Origin: Cryomorphaceae bacterium | GTDB taxonomy: Bacteria > Bacteroidota > Bacteroidia > Flavobacteriales > Schleiferiaceae | Assembly (NCBI GenBank): GCA_022565745.1 | Contig: JAIUMB010000001.1 | Coordinates: 1-51,921, forward strand | Direction of reading: 5' to 3' | Length of the DNA stretch: 51,921 bases | In this document: positions 1 to 6,855 of the stretch, one piece after another | Position numbering within the stretch: position 1 is the first letter of the stretch | Layout: each line of letters begins with the position of its first letter | Program-made: the position numbers and the translations under genes | The notes under the pieces: model-generated | Seen by the model: the letters and a program-made list of their open reading frames with translations, nothing else | Told to the model about the DNA's origin: nothing | Database searches by the model: none

Positions 1-385
1 AGTTGCCATTTTCGTCTAAACTGCGCGTGGCAAAGTGCCCGTTCATTTGACGTCCACCTGAAGCAGGTTCTTTAGACAAGTCGGTATTGGCGTATAAACT
101 GGCAAAAAACTCTTTGGTGGTCAACTGCCCGATGGCCATCATAAAGGTTTGATCGCGGTAGTAACCGGAGCGGAAGTCGCCATTTTTAAAGGCCTTGGCC
201 CAGGCGATTTGCGCGACCTCTTTTCCGTCGCCGAAGATGCCGAACTTGGCCTTTCCGGTCAATACTTCACGTCGGCCAATCAAACTGGCTTCGCGGCTCT
301 CAACGGCGAGCCTAAAGTCGTTGATAATGTCGTTTTTATAGGTGGTTTCTATATTGGTCATGTCGGTTGCTGTAGCGTCACTCAT
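1..385 (-). CDS. Alpha-keto-acid dehydrogenase E1 component (fused alpha/beta type), N-terminal part only
   Basis: Partial gene running off the left edge of the window; 128 codons are visible from the ATG at 385. The translation contains LIGRREVLTGKAKFGIFGDG and, further on, a GDFRSGYYRDQTFMM stretch, which I recognise as the start of the roughly 800-residue fused E1 alpha/beta dehydrogenase (TPP-dependent, branched-chain or general 2-oxo-acid type) common in Flavobacteriia. RSGYYRDQ corresponds to the substrate-entry loop of E1 alpha subunits. The enzyme would decarboxylate 2-oxo acids in the cytoplasm and pass the acyl group to an E2 lipoyl protein. A good Bacteroidota promoter lies 31 bases upstream. 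Exact substrate (branched-chain or other 2-oxo acid) cannot be told from this fragment. Confidence 0.85.
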   Translation of the reverse strand, partial: MSDATATDMTNIETTYKNDIINDFRLAVESREASLIGRREVLTGKAKFGIFGDGKEVAQIAWAKAFKNGDFRSGYYRDQTFMMAIGQLTTKEFFASLYANTDLSKEPASGGRQMNGHFATRSLDENGN

Positions 386-415
386 AAGAATTTGTCTCAA
401 GTCGTTTATAGTTGG

Positions 416-447
416 CAAAAATACGGTACAATGGGGGAGGGTGCAAA
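416..447 (-). promoter_or_regulatory. Bacteroidota-type promoter of the E1 gene
   Basis: On the minus strand TTTG (447-444) is followed after 20 bases by TATTTTTG (423-416), matching the Bacteroidota primary-sigma consensus TTTG-N19-21-TAnnTTTG. It faces the E1 start at 385, leaving a leader of roughly 25 bases. Confidence 0.75.
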
Positions 448-470
448 GAGGAAAAGCAGTCTTAGAAAAG

Positions 471-1106
471 TTACTTCATCAGGGACTTTCTTCCAATATT
501 TCGGGTGATATAGTCTACCTCAAGCGACCATCCTCTTGCCGGACTGTATTCGCGGCCATAAAAAATAATTTGTAAATGGAGGTCGTTCCATTTTTCCTTG
601 GGGAATAATCGTTTGGCATCACGTTCGGTTTGCACCACTGATTTACCGTTGGAAAATCCCCAGCGATACATGAGTCGGTGGATGTGCGTATCCACCGGGA
701 ATGCAGGAACACCAAAGGCTTGACTCATCACTACAGAAGCGGTTTTGTGGCCAACGGCAGGTAGTGCTTCAAGTGCCTCCATATCTGCGGGGACTTGTCC
801 ATCGTACTTCTCAAGAAGAATACGGGTGAGGTGATAAATACCCTTCGATTTCATAGGCGTTAATCCGCAAGGTCGAATGATATCGGCAATTTCTTCCAAT
901 GTTAATTTTTCCATTTGCTCTGGCGTGCGGGCTTTGGCAAACAGCAGTGGTGTTATTTTATTCACGCGTTCATCGGTGCATTGGGCCGAAAGCAAAACTG
1001 CAATCAGTAGCGTGTATGGGTCGGTGTGATGCAGTGGAATGGGTGTATTGGGGTATAGGGTACCCAATTCTTTGATGACGTAATCAACCTTTTCTTTTTT
1101 TGTCAT
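471..1106 (-). CDS. nth: Endonuclease III homologue lacking the [4Fe-4S] cluster cysteines
   Basis: 211 residues, the normal length for endonuclease III, a bifunctional DNA glycosylase/AP lyase that removes oxidised pyrimidines in base-excision repair. The helix-hairpin-helix LPAVGHKTASVV (about 115-126) carries the catalytic Lys121, and VDTHIHRL carries the catalytic Asp139; these match E. coli Lys120 and Asp138. The C-terminal end, where E. coli Nth has four cluster cysteines (C-x6-C-x2-C-x5-C), reads FYGREYSPARGWSLEVDYIT and has no cysteine at all; the last Cys of the protein is Cys80. The cluster is therefore predicted absent. Catalytic residues are intact, so the enzyme is probably active. 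The gene lies 12 bases after the VWA gene and may share its transcript. Confidence 0.92.
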   Translation of the reverse strand: MTKKEKVDYVIKELGTLYPNTPIPLHHTDPYTLLIAVLLSAQCTDERVNKITPLLFAKARTPEQMEKLTLEEIADIIRPCGLTPMKSKGIYHLTRILLEKYDGQVPADMEALEALPAVGHKTASVVMSQAFGVPAFPVDTHIHRLMYRWGFSNGKSVVQTERDAKRLFPKEKWNDLHLQIIFYGREYSPARGWSLEVDYITRNIGRKSLMK

Positions 1107-1118
1107 GCCGACGTGATT

Positions 1119-2465
1119 TTATGGGATTTTGACCAAGGTGCTACCTCCGGTGTTCACTGAAAATGATATTTCTCGATTAAAATGAATGCTTTTTGATGCC
1201 ACGGATCGGTAAACCAAGCGATATTCTCCCGGTTGCATGGCGATAACTTGACGTGTGTTGCTACCGTTAAAGGTGTAGATGTTTACCCATTCATTGTCTT
1301 TTTTATGCAAAATATGTCCGTAAAATGACGCATTGGCTTGAAAGGTCACCGTACCCGGGCCGGGTATTTTTATCTCTGCCGATTGTCCGGCCTTTACTTC
1401 AACCGTTTGTGTAATTGGTGGCAATGTGAGAATTTCTAGTTCATACACACCGCTGAGGTAGCGATGTTTTCCAGGGATAGGTTGATTATTGACAATTGTC
1501 TTTTTGTCTTGCTCTCTAACTATGGCGCGCAAGTCGGTATATGCACCCTCTGGTTTGATGTTTAGAGATAAGTCACCTTGAGGCAGGGAGACACCAATAT
1601 GGGAGTGTTTACCGGGATTGATTTGTACGTGTTCGCGGGTAACTGGTGGCGTGCTGTGAATGGTTACGCGATAAACAGGCCCCGGGTCAATCATGATGGT
1701 ATCCGGACGGTTCATGCGGTTTAGTGTGTGTATAAAGTGATAGGCTGGTTTTCCTGAGAACTGCTCAGCAATACTCACAGCTACGTTGGTTTCACTGGCG
1801 TTTCCGAGGTGGTCGAGCAGGTCTACTTGCGCGGAAGTAGGGAGTAGTGCGTAGCGAACAGCCAAGTGCATTTCGCGTGACAATTGTGCTGGTGATTCCG
1901 CATTAACGGTACGTCCTACACAATTCAGCGATGCAATATCGTCAACTTCCATACCCATACCAATAATGTAGGGTCTGATGGCTATGCCTTTTTCTTGCAG
2001 CATTCGCGAGGCTTTGCACGGATCGCCATCGCATTCTTCTTTGCCATCGGTAAGTAGAATAATGCTGTTTCTACCATTGCTGTTATCGGGGAAATCTTGT
2101 GCTGCGGTTTCCAAACTATGGGCAATGGGCGTGGTTCCTTTGGCACGCAATCCCTTAATTTTATTGCGCATATGGCGGTAAGAATTGGCGTGAAAGGCCA
2201 CTTCAAGTTTGGTGTCGTCGCAGTACTGAGGTGGGAAGTTGCGCTGGTGACCATAAACACGCAACGCCACTTCGGGTGGATTCGCAGATTGCTCAAGTGA
2301 ATCGAGTAGTTTACTGAGTGTTTCTCGTGCTACATCCCAACGCGTGGTGTTTTCCCAGCGTGCATTCATAGAGTTTGATGCGTCGAGAATAAAGAGGATG
2401 CGGTTTTGGGCGAAAGTTTCCGCCATTGTAAACAGCACAAAAAAAGCGATAAGTACTTGACGCAT
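1119..2465 (-). CDS. Secreted von Willebrand factor A domain protein
   Basis: 448 residues. An N-terminal signal peptide (about 1-19, ending ETFAQ) is followed directly by a VWA domain whose metal-ion-dependent adhesion site starts at Asp28 (DASNSM). LLTDGKEECDGDPC near residues 138-151 is a typical later VWA strand; the nearby cysteines fit an exported, disulfide-bonded protein. From about residue 210 to the end the protein is beta-rich with no domain I recognise; it looks like repeated Ig- or carboxypeptidase-regulatory-like sandwiches. Expected location is the periplasm or cell surface; no T9SS C-terminal signal is visible. The ligand is unknown. A TACTTTTG box lies about 65 bases upstream of the start. 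Confidence 0.8.
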   Translation of the reverse strand: MRQVLIAFFVLFTMAETFAQNRILFILDASNSMNARWENTTRWDVARETLSKLLDSLEQSANPPEVALRVYGHQRNFPPQYCDDTKLEVAFHANSYRHMRNKIKGLRAKGTTPIAHSLETAAQDFPDNSNGRNSIILLTDGKEECDGDPCKASRMLQEKGIAIRPYIIGMGMEVDDIASLNCVGRTVNAESPAQLSREMHLAVRYALLPTSAQVDLLDHLGNASETNVAVSIAEQFSGKPAYHFIHTLNRMNRPDTIMIDPGPVYRVTIHSTPPVTREHVQINPGKHSHIGVSLPQGDLSLNIKPEGAYTDLRAIVREQDKKTIVNNQPIPGKHRYLSGVYELEILTLPPITQTVEVKAGQSAEIKIPGPGTVTFQANASFYGHILHKKDNEWVNIYTFNGSNTRQVIAMQPGEYRLVYRSVASKSIHFNREISFSVNTGGSTLVKIP

Positions 2466-2530
2466 AATTATGTTATATATCTAAAAGCCAAGGAGGCAAC
2501 AACTAGGGTTATTCTATACGGTTAGCTGGA

Positions 2531-2538
2531 CAAAAGTA
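2531..2538 (-). promoter_or_regulatory. Probable -7 box for the VWA gene
   Basis: TACTTTTG on the minus strand fits TAnnTTTG. The -33 region is poor (only an A/T-rich TTTA-like match at short spacing), so this is a weaker call than the other promoters. Confidence 0.45.
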
Positions 2539-2574
2539 AGGCCAAAAAAAGGCGGTAAAAAAATAAAAAAAGTA

Positions 2575-2605
2575 CTTGTAAGTTCGACAAACGTGTCTAT
2601 TTTTG
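2575..2605 (+). promoter_or_regulatory. Promoter of the tRNA-Ser/tRNA-Pro unit
   Basis: CTTG (2575-2578), 19 bases, TATTTTTG (2598-2605), ending about 31 bases before the mature tRNA-Ser 5' end. A good match to the Bacteroidota consensus. Confidence 0.75.
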
Positions 2606-2636
2606 CCGTCCGAAAAACGAGTAAACGTTCTCGATT

Positions 2637-2723
2637 GGTGAGATGGGTGAGTGGCTTAAACCAGCAGTTTGCTAAACTGCCGTACGGTAACACGTACCGG
2701 GGGTTCGAATCCCCCTCTCACCG
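2637..2723 (+). tRNA. tRNA-Ser (anticodon GCT)
   Basis: Class II tRNA of 87 bases. The acceptor strands GGTGAGA and TCTCACC pair fully, followed by discriminator G. The anticodon stem GCAGT/ACTGC encloses loop TTGCTAA, giving anticodon GCT, which reads AGC/AGT serine codons. A long variable arm (about 2680-2698) is typical of tRNA-Ser. The T arm contains GGGTTCGAATCC. CCA is not encoded. The 3' end and downstream flank are duplicated about 116 bases further on. Confidence 0.95.
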
Positions 2724-2863
2724 CTGAGGTTTATTTGAAATAATATGCCTATTAGGGTGAGAGGGGGATGAGAACCCGGGGTTCGAACCGTAACGCAGTG
2801 GAGCTCATCGACTGAAAGGAGATAATCCCCCTCTCACCGCTGAGGATTTGTTATTTGAAATAA
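2708..2863 (+). repeat. Duplicated and inverted copy of the tRNA-Ser 3' end
   Basis: The last 16 bases of tRNA-Ser plus 6 bases of flank (2708-2729) recur exactly at 2824-2845, and the following TTATTTGAAATAA recurs at 2851-2863 (first copy 2731-2743), with a 4-base difference in between. Between the copies, 2755-2769 is the reverse complement of the tRNA-Ser acceptor/T-arm end and can pair over 14 bases with 2825-2838 (or with the tRNA itself, 2709-2722). The loop of this hairpin contains the palindrome GGTTCGAACC, which resembles a T arm, and a D-arm/anticodon-like stretch. No tRNA can be folded from it with a correct acceptor stem. Origin by tRNA-end duplication is inferred. Confidence 0.75.
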
Positions 2864-2899
2864 ATCCCCCATTTATATAATACACACCACATTGGTTTT

Positions 2900-2972
2900 C
2901 GGGGTGTGGCGCAGTTGGTAGCGCACCTGGTTTGGGACCAGGGGGCCGCTGGTTCGAGTCCAGTCACCCCGA
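2900..2972 (+). tRNA. tRNA-Pro (anticodon TGG)
   Basis: 73 bases. Acceptor strands CGGGGTG and CACCCCG pair fully, discriminator A, no encoded CCA. The anticodon stem CCTGG/CCAGG encloses TTTGGGA, giving anticodon TGG (proline, CCN). D arm GCGCAGTTGGTAGCGC and T arm CTGGTTCGAGTCCAG are canonical. It probably shares the transcript of tRNA-Ser and is followed at once by a terminator. Confidence 0.95.
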
Positions 2973-2978
2973 CTATAA

Positions 2979-3016
2979 AAAGGTCAAACAGCTTTATGTT
3001 GTTTGGCCTTTTTTTG
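2979..3016 (+). terminator. Terminator of the tRNA unit
   Basis: AAGGTCAAACAGC and GTTGTTTGGCCTT form a stem (with G-T pairs) around a short TTTAT loop, followed by a run of T. It starts 7 bases after tRNA-Pro. Confidence 0.85.
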
Positions 3017-3021
3017 TTTTA

Positions 3022-3056
3022 AAAAAAACGTCGCCTCTTTCGAGACGACGCTTTTT
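3022..3056 (-). terminator. Terminator of the DUF4397 gene, likely bidirectional
   Basis: Stem CGTCGCCTC/GAGACGACG with loop TTTC is flanked by an A run on one side and a T run on the other. On the minus strand it lies just past the stop of the gene ending at 3094 and has a T run after the stem. Confidence 0.85.
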
Positions 3057-3093
3057 TCAACCCTAAACTATATTGTTCTCTAAAAAAACGAAA

Positions 3094-4785
3094 TTAATTT
3101 TTGATAATAAAACGGTTGGTTGAAACCTTACCATTTTCATTTAAACGAATGAAGTATGAGCCTGAAGGAAGCTGGTCAACAGGAAGCTCTAGATTGCCGC
3201 CTTGGAACGCAGGCTCATATATTTGATTGACAGTTCTGCCATTAATGTCAATCAAATCCGCATAGATGGTTGCACCAGCTTCTAATCCATTGATAAATAG
3301 TATATCGCTTGCTGGATTGGGATAGAGAGAAATGTCTGTTGAACCATTGTTAAACGTTTCATTGTTTAGTCTGGTAATCAACGGAAGCGTAATAACTGTC
3401 CCATCAGCCAGTGCTGCTTTTAAGAAAAACGGTGCATTAGGATTAGAGGTGTCGTCAACAAAACCTGAAGCAAAAAGAACAATGGCTTCACCTTCTAAAC
3501 CTGCAGACAGAAGAGGCGCTTCAAACACAGCAACCACCGTCTGATCGGTTAATTGCACTTCTAATTCATAATCGTCAGTCGTTAATGGCAAGTATCCATC
3601 AAAGTCACCATAGGAAATACCAGTTATCAAACCAGTTACAGGAACTGTTCGTTCATCTACATTTACTGTAGGGGCGTCTGTAGAACCGTGAAAAACCAAC
3701 ACATCGGTTTCATTGGGGTCATTTCCTACTTCTTGTGCACCTGCATAAATAAATAAATCAAACGGTTCAAATGGCGTCAAAGAATTATCTAACAGACCGG
3801 CGGCAACCACCACATAAGTTTCATTTTCGTCTAAGGTGAGGTTTGTTCTGAAGGAAGAACCCGTTGTATCGCTTGAATTTGCAGCTGTTACGCTAATAAT
3901 GATGTTTTGTTCAGCTTGAACATCAACAAATGGTGTTGCGTCTCCATAAGCAAAATTGGGAACAATTTTCACTGTATCAACCCAGATGTCTACTTCATCG
4001 GCAAGTGGGTCGGCACTGTTGTGAATGATTTGCACACGCGCAAAACGCTGAGTTGTTTCTGGTAACTGAACCACATCGCCATTGGCCAAGGCCGCAAACA
4101 AACCAAAGCCGGGACCGGGGTTAGAAGGATCAGCAAAGCCACTGGCAAAAACAACAATGGCGCTATCGGTAAGTCCGAGCGTATTCAATGGCGCAGAGTA
4201 ACTGCCTACCAATGAACTGTCACTAACCAATCTGACATCAAGTTCGTAATCCAATGGCACGAAATCGGCGTAATCGGGAATAAAATCAGGGAAAGCAATG
4301 CTGGGCACCAAGTTACCGGCAGGTACAGATGTTTCGTTGACCAATACTGCGGGAGCATCTGGTGAACCGTGCTGAATGAGAACATCAACGTCTCCGCTTG
4401 AAGCGGCAACTTCACGTGCGCCGGTGAAAATTTCCAATGAAAAAGTTGGAAGCGTAGGATAAGTGGTTGCATCTACCACACCAGAAGCAACTACAACGTA
4501 GGTTTCATTGGCTGCAAGCGTTACACTTGTTGAAAAGACAGCATTCGCAGTATCTGTTTCTCCTTTAGGTAAAATAGAAATAACCAAAGGTGTACCTGCA
4601 GGAGCATCAACGAAAGGCGTAGCATTACGGAATGCCAAATCAGGAACAAACGGGGCTCCATTCACATAAACATTGACAGTGTCAGCTGCCGGATCAGGTG
4701 AGTTGTGTATGGCTTGTAATCTTGCTGTTTGAGAAAACGCAGAAAAAGAAACCACACTCAACAGAATAAAAAGTAATTGTCTCAT
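3094..4785 (-). CDS. Secreted DUF4397 repeat protein with type IX secretion C-terminal signal
   Basis: 563 residues. Signal peptide about 1-18 (cleavage near FSQ-TARL). Two large homologous halves follow (about 19-245 and 246-475), each opening with a DUF4397 unit: ARLQAIHNSPDPAADTVNVY and ARVQIIHNSADPLADEVDIW. Each half also holds a second, related segment with an HGSPDAPAV or HGSTDAPTV motif. The last 80 residues begin SLYPNPASD, continue with NGR and end GSYFIRLNENGKVSTNRFII, the type A sorting domain recognised by the T9SS. The product should cross the outer membrane and be released or anchored at the surface. DUF4397 function is not established. Monocistronic, with its own terminator; no clear -7 box seen upstream. 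Confidence 0.9.
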   Translation of the reverse strand: MRQLLFILLSVVSFSAFSQTARLQAIHNSPDPAADTVNVYVNGAPFVPDLAFRNATPFVDAPAGTPLVISILPKGETDTANAVFSTSVTLAANETYVVVASGVVDATTYPTLPTFSLEIFTGAREVAASSGDVDVLIQHGSPDAPAVLVNETSVPAGNLVPSIAFPDFIPDYADFVPLDYELDVRLVSDSSLVGSYSAPLNTLGLTDSAIVVFASGFADPSNPGPGFGLFAALANGDVVQLPETTQRFARVQIIHNSADPLADEVDIWVDTVKIVPNFAYGDATPFVDVQAEQNIIISVTAANSSDTTGSSFRTNLTLDENETYVVVAAGLLDNSLTPFEPFDLFIYAGAQEVGNDPNETDVLVFHGSTDAPTVNVDERTVPVTGLITGISYGDFDGYLPLTTDDYELEVQLTDQTVVAVFEAPLLSAGLEGEAIVLFASGFVDDTSNPNAPFFLKAALADGTVITLPLITRLNNETFNNGSTDISLYPNPASDILFINGLEAGATIYADLIDINGRTVNQIYEPAFQGGNLELPVDQLPSGSYFIRLNENGKVSTNRFIIKN

Positions 4786-5112
4786 AAATAGAAGTGGTGT
4801 TAAGTTATTAATGGCTATTTAACTGTAAATCGCATTTATTGGTTTTTTGTTTTTGTAGGAATTAGTATAATATTATGAAATTAAAACTGAGCGTAACACC
4901 TGCCACGAAGCTTTTGTTTGTGTGGTCAATTAATGAATATTAATAAATTTTAGAGGTTGTGATTTTTTTAATATTTTTTTGGCTATGATGAATTAGTAAG
5001 TGCTTTGATTTGGTGATGCTCATTTTAACATGTTCGGTCATCCAATTCATGTTTTGTCAAACATTCGTAATGACATTTAATATTATCTTCCTTTATCCTT
5101 ACTTTTGCGCGC
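4786..5112. other. AT-rich intergenic region between divergent genes
   Basis: 327 bases between the DUF4397 gene and miaE, with no convincing ORF or RNA structure. It holds the miaE promoter at its right end. I could not identify a TAnnTTTG box for the DUF4397 gene here. Confidence 0.7.
5076..5107 (+). promoter_or_regulatory. Promoter of miaE-gcvT, ending 5 bases before the start codon
   Basis: TTTA (5076-5079), 20 bases, TACTTTTG (5100-5107). The miaE ATG is at 5113, so transcription should begin at or next to the start codon. Confidence 0.7.
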
Positions 5113-5694
5113 ATGCTAGGATTGAAATTACCCACAGATCCGCGATGGGTAAACATTGCGGAAAAGAACATTGAGGAAATACTGACTGATCACGCTTTTT
5201 GTGAACAAAAGGCTGCGTCGACAGCAATTTCACTTATAGTAACGTACCCCGAAAAACACGACTTGGTTCGTGAAATGTCGGCATTGGCACGTGAGGAGAT
5301 GTCTCACTTTGAAATGGTGTTCAAAAAAATTGAAGCACGTGGCTATACTTTGGGCAGAGAGCGCAAGGATGAATACGTTAATCGGTTACAAACATTTTTC
5401 CCTAAAACTAAAGACCGAGACAAGCGATTAATTCACCGTTTATTAATTGCTGCATTGATTGAAGCCCGTTCTTGTGAGCGATTTAAGGTGATTTCCGATC
5501 ACATAAAAGATGAAGAGCTCTCGGACTTCTATCGTAAACTAATGATCAGCGAGGCCAATCATTACACCTTGTTCATTAAACTTGCACGTCAGTATGGCGA
5601 TAGGGAAGAGGTGGACAAAAAGTGGCAGACATTGCTAAATTTTGAAGCTGAAGTTATCAGCGATTTTGGAAAAAAAGAACACATTCACGGATAA
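5113..5694 (+). CDS. miaE: tRNA-(ms2io6A)-hydroxylase MiaE
   Basis: 193 residues, matching the MiaE-like family in Bacteroidota over its whole length. MiaE is a non-heme diiron monooxygenase that hydroxylates the isopentenyl group of ms2i6A37 in tRNAs reading U-starting codons. The ferritin-like four-helix bundle shows the paired metal ligands EEMSHF (about 62-67), EARSCERF (about 117-124) and EANHYTLF (about 149-156). The start at 5113 gives the conserved family N-terminus MLGLKLPTDPRW. There is no room for a Shine-Dalgarno site between the predicted transcription start and the ATG. gcvT follows after 23 bases. Confidence 0.92.
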   Translation: MLGLKLPTDPRWVNIAEKNIEEILTDHAFCEQKAASTAISLIVTYPEKHDLVREMSALAREEMSHFEMVFKKIEARGYTLGRERKDEYVNRLQTFFPKTKDRDKRLIHRLLIAALIEARSCERFKVISDHIKDEELSDFYRKLMISEANHYTLFIKLARQYGDREEVDKKWQTLLNFEAEVISDFGKKEHIHG

Positions 5695-5717
5695 TAAAAG
5701 CCTTATAGGCAAAACTA

Positions 5718-6800
5718 ATGACAATGAAAAGAACCGTATTAACACACATTCACGAAAACATGGGCGCCAAGATGGTTCCCTTTGCAGGATACTTGATGCC
5801 TGTTCAATACTCTGGATTGGTCAATGAGCACCACGCGGTAAGAGATGCTGCTGGTTTATTTGACGTATCACACATGGGCGAGTTTTTTGTCAAAGGACCG
5901 GAAGCTGAGCAATTGGTGCAATATGTTACTTCCAACGATGTGTCAAAACTGACCATTGGAAAAATTCAATATTCCTGTTTGCCCAATGAGCAAGGTGGAA
6001 TCGTCGACGACTTACTGGTGTATAAACTTAATCACGATGAGTTTATGTTGGTTGTCAACGCCTCAAATTTAGATAAAGATTTCCAATGGATCAGTAAGCA
6101 CAACCGCTTTGATTGTACGCTGAAAGACCACTCTGAAAACATGTCCTTATTGGCATTACAAGGCCCAAAGGCCAAAGAGATCTTGTCTAAACTCACCAAT
6201 GCTAATTTAGAAGATATTCCATATTACAACTTTCAATTGGGAGAGGTAGCCGGCATTCAAAACGTGATCATTTCCAATACAGGTTATACAGGCGCCGGAG
6301 GCTTTGAATTATATATTGCCAACGAAAGTGCTGAGTTACTCTGGAAAGCACTGTTAAGCGCTGGCGAAGATTTTGGTTTACATCCTGCAGGTTTGGGCGC
6401 TAGGGATACCCTTCGTTTGGAAAAGGCATTTTGTTTGTATGGCAATGACATTAATGACGAGACCTCACCTCTAGAGGCCGGTCTTGGCTGGATTACCAAG
6501 CTCAATACAGAGTTTGTTGGTAAAGAGGCTATCACAGCATTGAAAGAAGCTGGTATTGAGCGTCGCTTGGTAGGTTTTGAAATGATTGACCGCGGTATTC
6601 CTCGTCAAGATTACCCCATTTTAAATGCCGAAGGTGAGGAGATTGGAAAGGTAACCAGCGGAACCCAATCCCCTTCACTTAACAAAGCCATTGGTTTAGG
6701 ATATGTTCAGGTTGATTACAAAACACCCGACACAGAGATTTACATTCAGGTACGTAAAAAGCAACTCAAAGCAAGGGTGGTAAAAACACCGTTCCTATAG
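5718..6800 (+). CDS. gcvT: Glycine cleavage system T protein (aminomethyltransferase)
   Basis: 360 residues, the usual length. GcvT transfers the methylene group from the aminomethyl-lipoyl H protein to tetrahydrofolate, releasing ammonia. Visible family motifs include GAKMVPFAGYLMPVQY (about 17-32), HHAVRDAAGLFDVSHMGEF (about 38-56), NTGYTGAGGFELY (about 190-202) and GLGARDTLRLEKAFCLYG (about 226-243). An ATG two codons inside (5724) is an equally good start. It follows miaE and no gcvH or gcvP is in the window; no glycine riboswitch is visible in the 23-base gap. Confidence 0.95.
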   Translation: MTMKRTVLTHIHENMGAKMVPFAGYLMPVQYSGLVNEHHAVRDAAGLFDVSHMGEFFVKGPEAEQLVQYVTSNDVSKLTIGKIQYSCLPNEQGGIVDDLLVYKLNHDEFMLVVNASNLDKDFQWISKHNRFDCTLKDHSENMSLLALQGPKAKEILSKLTNANLEDIPYYNFQLGEVAGIQNVIISNTGYTGAGGFELYIANESAELLWKALLSAGEDFGLHPAGLGARDTLRLEKAFCLYGNDINDETSPLEAGLGWITKLNTEFVGKEAITALKEAGIERRLVGFEMIDRGIPRQDYPILNAEGEEIGKVTSGTQSPSLNKAIGLGYVQVDYKTPDTEIYIQVRKKQLKARVVKTPFL

Positions 6801-6855
6801 TGCTCTGAATAAGCAAGCCGTCATATTTGCCCTCGTCTCCGTTGTTGCCTTTGCA

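Noticed and set aside
149..508. 119-codon plus-strand open frame at the left edge
   Set aside because: It overlaps the well-supported E1 dehydrogenase start on the other strand and its promoter.
2755..2839. Possible third (permuted or chimeric) tRNA gene
   Set aside because: T-arm-like and D/anticodon-like segments occur in the wrong order, and no acceptor stem pairs correctly around them; the long outer stem is just the inverted tRNA-Ser end.
2708..2863. Attachment site of an integrated element
   Set aside because: The duplicated tRNA end resembles att sites, but the copies are only 116 bases apart and there is no integrase or foreign gene in the window.
5695..5717. Glycine riboswitch before gcvT
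   Set aside because: The gap to miaE is only 23 bases, too short for a riboswitch.
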